From Sulfurospirillum sp001602955 (GTDB lineage Bacteria > Campylobacterota > Campylobacteria > Campylobacterales > Sulfurospirillaceae): 64,000 nucleotides of DNA. Of this stretch, positions 56,564-64,000 are shown piece by piece. The notes beneath the pieces are model-generated. The model did not search any database, was not told the DNA's origin, and was given only the letters and a program-made list of their open reading frames with translations. Where the stretch lies: NCBI GenBank assembly GCA_001602955.1, contig LVAC01000002.1, positions 248,001 to 312,000 of the forward strand, read 5' to 3'. The position numbers were made by a program, and so were the translations under genes. Position 1 is the stretch's first letter. Each line of letters opens with the position of its first letter.

Positions 56564-58151
56564 CTACGCTCTTTGGCGATTCGTGCGTCGGCATCGGTTT
56601 GTCCTGGCGCGCAAGATTGACGTTTTGCGTTTGGTAAGCGATCGTAATATCCTCTTCTTTGTTATACGCATCGATGATTTCGCAGCCGATCGTGCCGCGA
56701 AGTGCCATTGCCGCGTATGAATTGGTCATATACCAGCAGTTGACGCAAAAGCCTTGTTCTTCGACAAACGCAAAGATTCGCGGCTCGACGTTGGTGTTTT
56801 TAAGGCTATACTGGTTGCGCAATAAATTGAGTTGCGTACGCGCGATGTCGGTGTAGCCTTTGGCATATTTTTTCGTAATTTCGCGCGCGATATGCACGGC
56901 TTTTTTGTGATTGGAATCAAACGTGATATAGATGTAGATACCGTCCCAAACGGTGCGCATCGTTCCGTGGGTGTAGTTGGAAATGACCGAGGTAAAAACC
57001 AAGTTGTTCGGCACGAAAAAGATACGACCGGAACGGATATTTTCTTTATAGCTGGTAAGCGTAATGTCTTCCAAAACCGTCATACGTAAAAGCGAAATAT
57101 CGATAATATCGCCGACGTAAGGCAGTCCGTCTTTTTGAATCTTAATACGATCGCCGACGTGAAAACTTCCGCCGAAAACGATGACCATCCAGCCCAAGAT
57201 GCTCATAAACCAGTCTTTCATAGCAATCGCGATACCCGCGGACGCAAATCCTAAGACGGTGACCAGATACGAAACGTTTTCGATGTAGGAAAAGAGTAAA
57301 ATCAACAGAATCAACGTGACGTTCACAAAATTGATGATCTTATTGGCGGTATAAAAACGTTCGTTGTCCTTGACGTAGCGTTTGGCGATAAATTTCAATA
57401 AAAACGTCACGACGATAACGACGATAATAAAAATACCGATGTTAAAAGCGCGTTTCATCTGTACGGTAATGTCTTGCGTTACCCGAATCGTCGCTTCTTC
57501 AACTTTTTTCACGTAAAGCGAGTAGCTCGTGCGTGCGATCTCTTGCGCGGAGGTAAAGGCGTTCAGCTCTTTTTGCGCTTCGTATAAGGCATCTTCATTC
57601 GTAATCATCGGCTCAATTTCGTACAAGGTCGCTAAAAGCGTCTCTTTTTCTTTGAGTTTTTCGACCAAAAAGTCCAAACGTTCCAAGCGCGCTTTGTAGT
57701 CCAAACTCTCTTGTTTTATTTTTTTGATGTACGAGAGTGCCGAAAGAATCGCAAACGGGTTGGTCACTTTCGTGTAACTTTCCACGTCCGCCGCGTCGAC
57801 GAGTTTGCTAAAAGGCGAATTTTTAAACTCTTGTAAAAGCTCGATCTGCTTTTCCAAAGACTCTTGTTTGGTTAAGAGTTTTTCGTATTTTTCCAAAGAG
57901 GCTTTGTCTTTGGTATTTTTAAATTTTTTCACTTCGGCATCGACGGTGGAGAGCTCTTCTAAAAGTTTTTGGTACGTCAGGTAATTGCCGTAGCGTTTAA
58001 ACCATAGATTGTCTTTGACCGCTTCGTCGATGAGGGAAATTTTTTGATGCAAGGCATCAATTTTGATGCCCTCTTCGAGTTTAGACGTAGCGTTTACGTC
58101 GGCAAACAGAAACGTATATGTTAAGAAAAAGCAACACAGTGTTTTAAACAT
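56544..58151 (-). CDS. MscS family mechanosensitive channel
   Basis: 535 residues. A signal peptide (MFKTLCCFFLTYTFLFADVNA) is followed by a ~210-residue periplasmic coiled-coil region (KKFKNTKDKASLEKYEKLLT...). Then come membrane helices from GIFIIVVIVVTFLLKFIA, the pore helix block (VLGFASAGIAIAMKDWFMSI) and the MscS beta domain, GGSFHVGDRIKIQ, DIIDISLLRMTVLE, GRIFFVPNNLV. It releases solutes on hypo-osmotic shock. Its long periplasmic domain makes it larger than E. coli MscS (286 aa). Sits between aroB and mtaB. Confidence 0.9.
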   Translation of the reverse strand: MFKTLCCFFLTYTFLFADVNATSKLEEGIKIDALHQKISLIDEAVKDNLWFKRYGNYLTYQKLLEELSTVDAEVKKFKNTKDKASLEKYEKLLTKQESLEKQIELLQEFKNSPFSKLVDAADVESYTKVTNPFAILSALSYIKKIKQESLDYKARLERLDFLVEKLKEKETLLATLYEIEPMITNEDALYEAQKELNAFTSAQEIARTSYSLYVKKVEEATIRVTQDITVQMKRAFNIGIFIIVVIVVTFLLKFIAKRYVKDNERFYTANKIINFVNVTLILLILLFSYIENVSYLVTVLGFASAGIAIAMKDWFMSILGWMVIVFGGSFHVGDRIKIQKDGLPYVGDIIDISLLRMTVLEDITLTSYKENIRSGRIFFVPNNLVFTSVISNYTHGTMRTVWDGIYIYITFDSNHKKAVHIAREITKKYAKGYTDIARTQLNLLRNQYSLKNTNVEPRIFAFVEEQGFCVNCWYMTNSYAAMALRGTIGCEIIDAYNKEEDITIAYQTQNVNLARQDKPMPTHESPKSVDEKSLF

Positions 58152-59193
58152 GATCGCCCTTTAACGCACGTAGAACCGTTTCTTTGGGAATATCGTTACG
58201 CATCGCGTAGTTCCCGATACCTTGGGGTAAAATAAATTTGATCGTATCGTTCGCGCTTTTTTTGTCTAAGAAAAACGCTTCGTAAAACGCTTCCGAAGAA
58301 GGAACGTCGTAGTGCGTCGGCAGGTCGTAACGGCTTAAAAGCGTTTGAATACGAAGCGCGTCTTCTTGGCTTAAAAGATCAAGACTTTTGGCGAGCGTAT
58401 TAGCCATAACCATACCGATTGCTACGGCTTCTCCGTGTAAATAAACGCTGTAAGCGGTTTGGTTTTCGATGACATGTGCAAACGTATGACCGTAGTTCAG
58501 TACGGCACGAACGCCTTGTTCGGTTTCGTCTTGCGCAACGACGCGTGCTTTAATAGCGATGCTTTTGCGAATCGCTTCGGCAAGATTTTGGTCGACATGT
58601 AAGTCGTGCGTTTCGAGCCATGCAAAAAATTCACGATCGAACGTCACCGCCATTTTGACGACTTCGGCGACGCCTGCGGCAAATTCGCGGTTCGGAAGCG
58701 TCTTTAAAAAAGAGCTTTCACAGTACACCGCGCGTGGTTGCCAAAACGTTCCGATCAGGTTTTTGCCGTAATCGTTGTTGATACCCGTTTTCCCGCCTAC
58801 GCTTGCATCCACTTGTGCCAAAAGCGTGGTTGGAATTTGAATAAAGTCGATACCTCGTTGATAAATCGAAGCGGCAAAGCCCGTCATATCGCCGATCACG
58901 CCGCCGCCGAAGGCGATCAAAAGCGATTTGCGATCGAGTCGGTGTTCAAAGCAGGCGTTTAAAATGCAATGAAGGCTTTCAAAATTTTTATACTGTTCTC
59001 CGTCCGGTAAAATAACCGTATGCAAGGTTTTAACATGTAAGCGTGTTTTGAGGGTTTCAAGGTGCAAAGCGGCGACGGTCGTATTGGTCACGATCATGAC
59101 TTTCGTATCGAAGCAAAGCGTTTGCAGTTCGTCGATGAAGACGGTGTAATCTTTTGAAGAAGCGGTTGGGTTAAAAACGACGTTGACGTGCAT
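58144..59193 (-). CDS. aroB: 3-dehydroquinate synthase
   Basis: 349 residues, normal length. Second enzyme of the shikimate pathway, cyclising DAHP to 3-dehydroquinate with NAD+ and a metal. ILPDGEQYKNFESL, FGGGVIGDMTGFAASIYQRG, IPTTLLAQVDASVGGKTGIN, GVAEVVKMAV (with the metal Glu), LNYGHTFAHVIEN and YLHGEAVAIGMVMA carry the NAD- and zinc-binding residues. Overlaps the mscS start by 8 bases. Confidence 0.97.
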   Translation of the reverse strand: MHVNVVFNPTASSKDYTVFIDELQTLCFDTKVMIVTNTTVAALHLETLKTRLHVKTLHTVILPDGEQYKNFESLHCILNACFEHRLDRKSLLIAFGGGVIGDMTGFAASIYQRGIDFIQIPTTLLAQVDASVGGKTGINNDYGKNLIGTFWQPRAVYCESSFLKTLPNREFAAGVAEVVKMAVTFDREFFAWLETHDLHVDQNLAEAIRKSIAIKARVVAQDETEQGVRAVLNYGHTFAHVIENQTAYSVYLHGEAVAIGMVMANTLAKSLDLLSQEDALRIQTLLSRYDLPTHYDVPSSEAFYEAFFLDKKSANDTIKFILPQGIGNYAMRNDIPKETVLRALKGDHV

Positions 59194-59235
59194 ATTTGAT
59201 CCAAATTTTTTATTTTATAGTATCTCAAAAAGGCA

Positions 59236-60642
59236 TTAATTTGTATTAACCGGAATAAAAAGTTGATAATTATCCGCCAATTTAAAGTGCAGTTTATCCA
59301 TATCGGTTGAAAAAATAGAGAGCATATTGGACTCTAAAATTTTATGGCTAAAAGGGAGAAATTGCAAAATATTGTCTCTGCTTTTTAGCTTAAAAAGAGG
59401 ATTTTTTTCGCTTTGAATCATATCGACTTCACGACCGAAAATTTTGGAAAGGTTTTCAAAATGCTCGATTAAGCTATTTTTCGCTTCGGGATGATCGGGA
59501 TTGTAAGTATAAAGCTTGATTTCCAATGCCAGTTGCGTCGCGACGTCGAAAATTACGGAGGATTCTTGTTCGATTTCATGCGCGTCGTTGCTGAGAACGA
59601 CACCTTGATTGAGGCTTGAAAAACCGCGTTTGCCCATTTTGAAAACGGGAAGTTTGGTTTTGTAGAGTGCTTTACGGTTGTGTTGAAAGAAACGATTCAT
59701 CGTGACAATCAGTCCGATGTCCATCGTTTCGGTATCCGCGCGGAGGACTTTGCGTGGATTGGTCTCGTAATAATCGATCATAACGTTAATATGCGTGCTA
59801 TGGTAACTTTTGATTTTGTCCAACGACTTGCAGTACGTCGGATGAATCACTTTGATATGCAATTTGTTACTATTGAGCTTAGAGTGCAACAACAAGGCGT
59901 CGTTGAGCAGAGATTCCATCTCTTTATCGTTCATCTCGAGCATATCGACCAAGCAGTAGATACTGCTTCCAAACGGCGATGGAAACTGCCCGAGCTCACG
60001 TTTGATACTTCGAAAAACACTTTGAAGCACTTTAGGATCGCCGACTAAGAGAATAAGATCGTTGGGTAAAAGCATCAACGTCGGCCGCGGAAGTAACAAA
60101 GCGTTGGCGCGATAGACCGCGGCGATTTTCCATTTGCTTTGCTCGATGGACGCTAGATGGCGGTATGCATACGAGCTTCCGACCGGAATGGAGACTTCCA
60201 TAATTTCGCCGATACCCAAACCGATATTTTGCGCCATAATGGGCATATTGGGGAGATGATCGGTAAAACGTGAAGCCAAAATTTCTCTGGAATTGACCAT
60301 AAAAAGACGTTTGTCTTCCAGTTGAAGACCCCAACGGTCCATCAAAACGATGCGTACTTTATTATCGATACGTCGAATATTTTTGTACGTCGCCGTAACG
60401 TCCATTTCGTTGGAGAGTAAAATCATAATTTGAAAGAATTGTTCGTTTAAAACGACGGCCAACTTTTCGTAGCTGGTCGGGTCAAACTCGAAAAATTTAA
60501 AATTTTCGGGGCGACGTTTGGGCAGCGTCTCTTCTTTGTACGTGATAATCGTATAGCTATTTTCGCCGGCTTCGGTTTCCATAACCTTTTCTAAAAATTG
60601 TTTTGCTAGAATGCCATCAGCGATGATAAGGATTTTTTTCAT
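59236..60642 (-). CDS. TrkA-N/TrkA-C type regulatory protein
   Basis: 468-residue cytosolic protein. The N-terminus (MKKILIIADGILAKQFLEKV) and FEFDPTSYEKLAVVLNEQFF resemble an NAD-binding TrkA-N/RCK domain, though the classic GxGxxG is altered to ADGILA. A TrkA-C-like part lies around residues 160-235 (IGEIMEVSIPVGSSYAYRHL, LPNDLILLVGDP). The C-terminal half is specific to the family (COG3400-like). It may control a potassium channel or transporter, but no membrane partner is nearby. The frame opens at 60666; GGGAG five bases before the ATG at 60642 is the better start. I recall an equivalent gene next to tgt/aroB in H. pylori and C. jejuni. Confidence 0.75.
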   Translation of the reverse strand: MKKILIIADGILAKQFLEKVMETEAGENSYTIITYKEETLPKRRPENFKFFEFDPTSYEKLAVVLNEQFFQIMILLSNEMDVTATYKNIRRIDNKVRIVLMDRWGLQLEDKRLFMVNSREILASRFTDHLPNMPIMAQNIGLGIGEIMEVSIPVGSSYAYRHLASIEQSKWKIAAVYRANALLLPRPTLMLLPNDLILLVGDPKVLQSVFRSIKRELGQFPSPFGSSIYCLVDMLEMNDKEMESLLNDALLLHSKLNSNKLHIKVIHPTYCKSLDKIKSYHSTHINVMIDYYETNPRKVLRADTETMDIGLIVTMNRFFQHNRKALYKTKLPVFKMGKRGFSSLNQGVVLSNDAHEIEQESSVIFDVATQLALEIKLYTYNPDHPEAKNSLIEHFENLSKIFGREVDMIQSEKNPLFKLKSRDNILQFLPFSHKILESNMLSIFSTDMDKLHFKLADNYQLFIPVNTN

Positions 60643-60661
60643 ACGAGCTCCCAAAATAATA

Positions 60662-60739
60662 AGCACCGAAGGTGCGTGGGCACTCCGCCGAGGAGAACCC
60701 AGTGTTAACGTAGCTTTTAGAGCTTAGCTTTAAAAGCGT
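60662..60739 (+). repeat. Intergenic structured repeat, copy 1
   Basis: 78-bp element. It starts AGCACCGAAGGTGC (a 5-bp hairpin with a three-base loop), runs through GTGGGCACTCCGCCGAGGAG and AGTGTTAACGTAG, and ends with a GCTTTT...AAAAGC inverted pair. The head of this copy falls in the leader of the TrkA-like gene, where on the minus strand its hairpin is followed by TTATTATTTT. Confidence 0.85.
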
Positions 60740-60753
60740 GTTAAAGATAAAAA

Positions 60754-60831
60754 AGCACCGAAGGTGCGTGGGCATTGCGCCGAGCAAAACCCAGTGTTAA
60801 CGTAGCTTTTAGAGCTTAGCTTTAAAAGCGT
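60754..60831 (+). repeat. Intergenic structured repeat, copy 2
   Basis: Second tandem 78-bp copy, 92 bp downstream of copy 1 and differing by about five bases, all in the central CACTCCGCCGAGGAG segment (here CATTGCGCCGAGCAA). The -10 box of tgt begins within three bases of its end. Confidence 0.85.
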
Positions 60832-60833
60832 AC

Positions 60834-60839
60834 TATAAT
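60834..60839 (+). promoter_or_regulatory. -10 box of tgt
   Basis: TATAAT directly after repeat copy 2, 21 bases before the tgt ATG. A second box-like TATTATAA follows at about 60847, so two start points are possible. Confidence 0.55.
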
Positions 60840-60859
60840 GAGAGGATATTATAACGGAT

Positions 60860-61981
60860 ATGAAATTTCAGATAGATAAAACCGACGGAAATGCGCGCGC
60901 ATGTACGATTCAAACGGCGCATAGCACGATTCAAACGCCTATCTTTATGCCGGTCGGAACGGTCGGAAGCGTGAAAAGTTTGGACGCGAAAGACGTGATG
61001 GAAGAAGTCGGAGCGAAGATTATTTTAGGCAATACCTACCACTTGTATTTGCGTCCCGGAGACGAAACGATTCGTCATTTCGGAGGACTGCACGGCTTTA
61101 CGAAGTTTCCGTATAGCTTTTTGACCGATAGCGGCGGCTTTCAAGCCTTTAGCCTCAGCGACATTTCTAAAGCCGATCAAAACGGCATTACGTTTAAAAG
61201 CCACATCGACGGTTCGACGCACTATTTTACGCCCGAAAAAGTCTTGGACATTCAGTACAACTTCAATTCCGACATTATGATGATTTTGGACGACCTTGTA
61301 GCCCTTCCCGCTACCAAAGAGCGTATTGCGCTTTCGATTCAACGAACGACGGATTGGGCGAAACGGGCTATTGCGTATCATCTGCGCAAAAAGGCCGAAG
61401 GAATCGGCACGCATCAAAATATTTTTGCGATCATTCAAGGCGGTACCGATCAAGAGTTTCGCCGCATCAGCGCAAACGAATTATGCGAGCTTCCTTTTGA
61501 CGGTTTTGCGATCGGAGGGCTTAGCGTGGGAGAAGCCAACCGCGAAATGTACGATACGGTCGAATTCGTAACACCGCTGATGCCGACGCATAAGCCGCGG
61601 TATTTGATGGGCGTGGGGACACCCGAGGATTTGGTCGAAAACGTCGAACGCGGCGTGGATATGTTTGATTGCGTTATGCCGACCCGCAATGCGCGAAACG
61701 GCTCTTTATTTACCTCTTTCGGGAAAATCAGCATTAAAAATGCCAAGTTCGCTTTGGACGAAAATCCGATCGATCCCGAGTGCGACTGTTTGACATGTAA
61801 GCACTATTCAAGAGGCTACTTGCACCATTTGTATCGTGCAAAAGAGTTAACGTATTTTCGGTTGGCTTCGATTCATAACCTGCATTATTATTTACATTTG
61901 ATGGCACAAATGCGCGAAGCGATCTTACAAGGCTCATTTGCGGCATTCAAAGCCGAGTTTTATCGCAAAAGAGGCAACTAA
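60860..61981 (+). CDS. tgt: tRNA-guanine transglycosylase (queuine tRNA-ribosyltransferase)
   Basis: 373 residues, full length. Swaps guanine 34 for preQ1 in GUN-anticodon tRNAs, the first tRNA step of queuosine synthesis. FLTDSGGFQAFSLSD contains the active-site Asp region, IIQGGTDQEFRR and FDGFAIGGLSVGE the substrate pocket, DCVMPTRNARNGSLFT the second catalytic Asp, and CDCLTCKHYSRGYLHHLYRA the zinc site (three Cys and one His). Own promoter abutting the repeat; followed after five bases by the corA-like gene. Confidence 0.97.
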   Translation: MKFQIDKTDGNARACTIQTAHSTIQTPIFMPVGTVGSVKSLDAKDVMEEVGAKIILGNTYHLYLRPGDETIRHFGGLHGFTKFPYSFLTDSGGFQAFSLSDISKADQNGITFKSHIDGSTHYFTPEKVLDIQYNFNSDIMMILDDLVALPATKERIALSIQRTTDWAKRAIAYHLRKKAEGIGTHQNIFAIIQGGTDQEFRRISANELCELPFDGFAIGGLSVGEANREMYDTVEFVTPLMPTHKPRYLMGVGTPEDLVENVERGVDMFDCVMPTRNARNGSLFTSFGKISIKNAKFALDENPIDPECDCLTCKHYSRGYLHHLYRAKELTYFRLASIHNLHYYLHLMAQMREAILQGSFAAFKAEFYRKRGN

Positions 61982-61986
61982 AATGC

Positions 61987-62790
61987 ATGACGATGCGGCG
62001 GTTTAAGATGCAAACCCTTTACGAAACAATCGATCGTTTTTACCTCTTGGACATCAAAAATCCGACGCATCCGTCGATGTTCGTCGAAGAAGCGGCGTAC
62101 GATATTTTGATTGTGACGCTTCCGCATAAAGACAAAGAGCTTATCGTCAATGCCCATGCTTTTGTTTTCGACGATCGGCATTATTACCGTTACGATTCCG
62201 TGCAAAGCGTTTTTTTGGAGCTTCCTTCGATGGAAGAAGTGTATGTGTATCTCAACGAAAAGACGAACGAAACGATGAAACTTGTCGCTTCGATTCACGA
62301 GAGTATCGATTGGATGGAAGAGCGGCTTTACGAAAACAAACCGTTTACGGCATTTATGCATTATTGGTTAACGTATAAAAAAGATTTAGCGCGCATCGTG
62401 CGCCTTTTAACGTTAGCGACGGAAGTTTTGGAAACGTTCGTTCAACGTTATATCCAAGAAGAAGGCTTTTTGGCAACGCATTTTAACGATATTCACGAGC
62501 ATTTAAGCCGAACCAATCGTTCTGCGTTATTGGCCATCGATAAACTGGGAAACCTGTACACCTTTTACACCAGTCGCAATAACGAGCGTATGAACAAAAC
62601 GATCTATTTTTTAACGATTTTGTCGGCGATTTTCTTACCGCTGAATTTGGTAGTCGGTTATTTTGGGATGAACACGCAAAATTTACCTTTTTCGACGATC
62701 GCTTCGGGATCGGAAAAGGTAACGGTTTTGCTGGGGCTTTGTGCCGGAGTGATGATCGGGCTGATCTTTTACCTACGTCGGAAACTATAG
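61987..62790 (+). CDS. CorA family divalent-cation transporter
   Basis: ~267 residues. Cytosolic N-terminal alpha/beta funnel domain and long helices (residues ~70-200, ENKPFTAFMHYWLTYKKDLA) precede two C-terminal membrane helices (TIYFLTILSAIFLPLNLVVG and VTVLLGLCAGVMIGLIFYL). Between them is the GMN motif, YFGMNTQNLPF, that defines CorA/MIT channels for Mg2+, Co2+ or Ni2+. It is shorter than E. coli CorA (316). Start is uncertain: ATG at 61987, or MQTLYETIDRF at 62008. Given the hyp genes, nickel cannot be excluded as a substrate. Confidence 0.87.
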   Translation: MTMRRFKMQTLYETIDRFYLLDIKNPTHPSMFVEEAAYDILIVTLPHKDKELIVNAHAFVFDDRHYYRYDSVQSVFLELPSMEEVYVYLNEKTNETMKLVASIHESIDWMEERLYENKPFTAFMHYWLTYKKDLARIVRLLTLATEVLETFVQRYIQEEGFLATHFNDIHEHLSRTNRSALLAIDKLGNLYTFYTSRNNERMNKTIYFLTILSAIFLPLNLVVGYFGMNTQNLPFSTIASGSEKVTVLLGLCAGVMIGLIFYLRRKL

Positions 62791-62801
62791 GCGAACGAGC
62801 T

Positions 62802-63317
62802 TTAGGATTCTTGCGAAGTCTCTTTAAGGTGTTTTTTCGGATAGTCGAAAAAGAGGATATGCCCGCTCTCTTCGGTGATCTCGTGAAAATGTTCGACGTC
62901 GAAACGAAGGCAAACGATCGCACAGGTCGGGATATTGCTTAAAATTGCGCCGCTAAGGCGTTCGCCGACTTCGGTAATGGTCGGGTTATGTGCGATGATG
63001 AACACGTCGTTGCAGTGATCGTCGATGGATTGAATCAACGAAAGATAGGTCTCAAAGGTACTGTCGTAGAGTTTTTTCGTATAAATAATCTTCTTTTTGT
63101 TAAATTCGACGGCTTTGGCAAGCTCTTTTGCCGTCTTTTCCGAACGTTTGGCAGGGCTAGCGTAAATCGCGCAGGGAAAAACGTCGAACATCTTCAAACG
63201 TTTGCCCATAAAAAGAACGTCGCGCTTGCCTCTTGCGTTTAAAGGTCTCATAAAATCATCGAGCGCTTCGTCTTTCCAGCTGGATTTGGCATGGCGTATT
63301 AAATAAATTTTTTTCAT
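62802..63317 (-). CDS. sixA: SixA-like phosphohistidine phosphatase
   Basis: 171-residue histidine-phosphatase (RHG) family protein. IYLIRHAKSSWKDEALDDF near the N-terminus holds the catalytic Arg8-His9; the second His lies in DVFIIAHNPTITEVGERLSG. SixA in E. coli removes phosphate from histidine on HPt or PTS proteins; LNARGKRDVLFMGKRL fits that subgroup. Whether it acts on a two-component relay here is unknown. Convergent with the corA-like gene, 11 bases apart. Confidence 0.87.
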   Translation of the reverse strand: MKKIYLIRHAKSSWKDEALDDFMRPLNARGKRDVLFMGKRLKMFDVFPCAIYASPAKRSEKTAKELAKAVEFNKKKIIYTKKLYDSTFETYLSLIQSIDDHCNDVFIIAHNPTITEVGERLSGAILSNIPTCAIVCLRFDVEHFHEITEESGHILFFDYPKKHLKETSQES

Positions 63318-63341
63318 TGTTTACCTCACACTTGGTACGTC

Positions 63342-63347
63342 ATTATA
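63342..63347 (-). promoter_or_regulatory. -10 box of sixA
   Basis: TATAAT on the minus strand (GATGTTATAATGACG), 25 bases before the sixA ATG; a GAGG ribosome site lies between them. Confidence 0.6.
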
Positions 63348-63363
63348 ACATCGTAATATGATA

Positions 63364-63645
63364 TTAATATAAAAAATTCTGCGTGACCCATTGGCGTACC
63401 AAGCGTCGGGTAACCGCAAAAAAAGGTAATTCGCTTCGTAAGAAGATTTCCATTTTTTTAAGCGCGTAGGTGTCTAATTGCATCTCGTACGCAAGCGTGT
63501 TGAGCATTAAAAGCATTTGGGCTTTGGAGGTCGTATCAAAAGGTTCATCGCCCTCTTCGTTAAAATAGCGTTTTTCATCGTATAGTTTGGGGTCGGATAC
63601 GTAATCCAATTGTAAAAAATCGTCGTCAAGAGACTGAAGGTTCAT
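63364..63645 (-). CDS. Hypothetical protein, small acidic
   Basis: 93 residues, not recognised. The N-terminal half is acidic (MNLQSLDDDFLQLDYVSDP, YFNEEGDEPFD), the C-terminal half helical and more basic (QLDTYALKKMEIFLRSELPF, VTRRLVRQWVTQNF). No membrane helix or signal peptide. AAAGGAG six bases before the ATG supports translation, and it overlaps the end of the MFS gene by 20 bases, so it is probably co-transcribed with it. Confidence 0.65.
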   Translation of the reverse strand: MNLQSLDDDFLQLDYVSDPKLYDEKRYFNEEGDEPFDTTSKAQMLLMLNTLAYEMQLDTYALKKMEIFLRSELPFFAVTRRLVRQWVTQNFLY

Positions 63646-64000
63646 GCATCACTCCTTTAGGCATCAGAAACGTTAAACAAAATGAAATCGTTGCCAAAAA
63701 AGCTCCGATTAAAAAAACGGCGGAGACGGAATAGGTCCAAATAATACCTAAACTAAAAGGCAATAAAACCGCCGAAATATGGTTAATCGTAAATCCGATA
63801 CTCGACGTAACGGCAATATCTCGGGCATCGGCAATTTTTTGAAAATAGGTTTTAAGCGCGATCGCGATCGTAAAAAAGAGATTGTCGATCACGTAAAGCC
63901 CTACCGCCATTTCAAGAGATTGTACCATAGCATATAGGACAAAAATGAGCACGATGGAGCCGTATTCGATTTTGAGCGAAAGATTTTCGCCGAAACGTTC
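63626..64000 (-). CDS. MFS transporter, C-terminal part (5' end beyond window)
   Basis: The last ~124 residues of a major facilitator superfamily protein, open at the window edge. Four hydrophobic segments are visible (VLIFVLYAMVQSLEMAVGLY, FFTIAIALKTYF, HISAVLLPFSLGIIW, AVFLIGAFLATISFCLTFLM), fitting the final helices of an MFS fold. DNLFFTIAIALKTYFQKIAD and SSIGFTINHISAVLLPF resemble a Campylobacterota MFS group without known substrate. The substrate cannot be told. Confidence 0.75.
   Translation of the reverse strand, partial: ERFGENLSLKIEYGSIVLIFVLYAMVQSLEMAVGLYVIDNLFFTIAIALKTYFQKIADARDIAVTSSIGFTINHISAVLLPFSLGIIWTYSVSAVFLIGAFLATISFCLTFLMPKGVMHEPSVS

Noticed and set aside
1..64000. Prophage, integrative element, rRNA operon or CRISPR array
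   Set aside because: No integrase, phage structural gene, direct-repeat array or rRNA-like sequence was seen; gene content is housekeeping throughout.

Overview
The window reads as an ordinary chromosomal stretch of a member of the Campylobacterota (former Epsilonproteobacteria), most like a free-living, metabolically flexible relative of Sulfurospirillum. The phylum call rests on family content and gene order: OorDABC 2-oxoglutarate:acceptor oxidoreductase next to sucCD and mdh; a pta-ackA pair; the run murF-hydrolase-ddl-ruvA / murJ-cysS-msbA-pyrD-M16 peptidase-dapA-FabL-like SDR, which I recall from Campylobacter jejuni; the run ftsH-like-mtaB-mscS-aroB / tgt, which I recall from both C. 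jejuni and Helicobacter pylori; and a BioV-type esterase. The genus is inference only.

Layout. 1-3.1 kb: ackA (cut by the window edge) and pta, acetate/acetyl-CoA interconversion. 3.2-9.5 kb, minus strand: tightly packed murF, acylphosphatase, alpha/beta hydrolase, an orphan Phd-like antitoxin, ddl, ruvA and a FapA/DUF342 protein. 9.6-20.5 kb, plus strand: murJ, cysS, msbA, pyrD, M16 peptidase, dapA, fabL-like, pgsA, rseP, yggS, i.e. envelope, lipid, lysine and pyrimidine housekeeping with overlapping genes. 20.6-24.5 kb: a signalling cluster resembling SiaABC (a frameshifted periplasmic-sensor/PAS/SpoIIE phosphatase, a SiaB kinase, a SiaC phosphoprotein) whose fourth gene encodes an HD-GYP phosphodiesterase instead of the SiaD diguanylate cyclase. 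24.5-26.5 kb: DUF1847 protein, an unrecognised protein and a MarC-family protein. 26.5-32.9 kb: a complete YbhGFSR-type tripartite exporter with a divergent TolC-like outer-membrane protein. 32.9-34.9 kb: DedA, a ferritin-VIT1 (MbfA-like) iron exporter, tRNA-Gly and a small membrane protein. 34.9-43.3 kb, minus strand: TCA-cycle block icd, mdh, sucC, sucD, oorD, oorA, oorB, oorC. 43.5-48.1 kb: mltG, a large AsmA-like protein, a Gph-like phosphatase and an acetyltransferase. 48.2-51.7 kb: hypBCDEA for [NiFe]-hydrogenase maturation. 51.8-53.7 kb: an IS1595-like remnant protein, tRNA-Leu, a thioredoxin-fold protein and bioV. 53.7-60.6 kb: an FtsH paralogue without its protease motif, mtaB, mscS, aroB and a TrkA-like protein. 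60.7-64 kb: a tandem intergenic repeat, tgt, corA-like, sixA, a small unknown protein and the end of an MFS transporter.

Most genes fall into operons with ATGA or TAATG overlaps. Divergent or isolated units often have a clear TATAAT box. No gap without a gene exceeds 300 bases; the longest (about 200 bp, at 43.3 and 60.7 kb) hold a shared family of about 78-bp structured repeats. I see no rRNA, CRISPR array, prophage or intact insertion sequence.

The most unusual signals are: (1) strong over-use of the word ACATGTAA and its complement, inside genes and between them; (2) the SiaABC-HD-GYP module and the one-base break in its phosphatase; (3) the protease-dead FtsH paralogue; (4) the dispersed intergenic repeat; (5) two membrane-protein genes whose 5' ends overlap on opposite strands.
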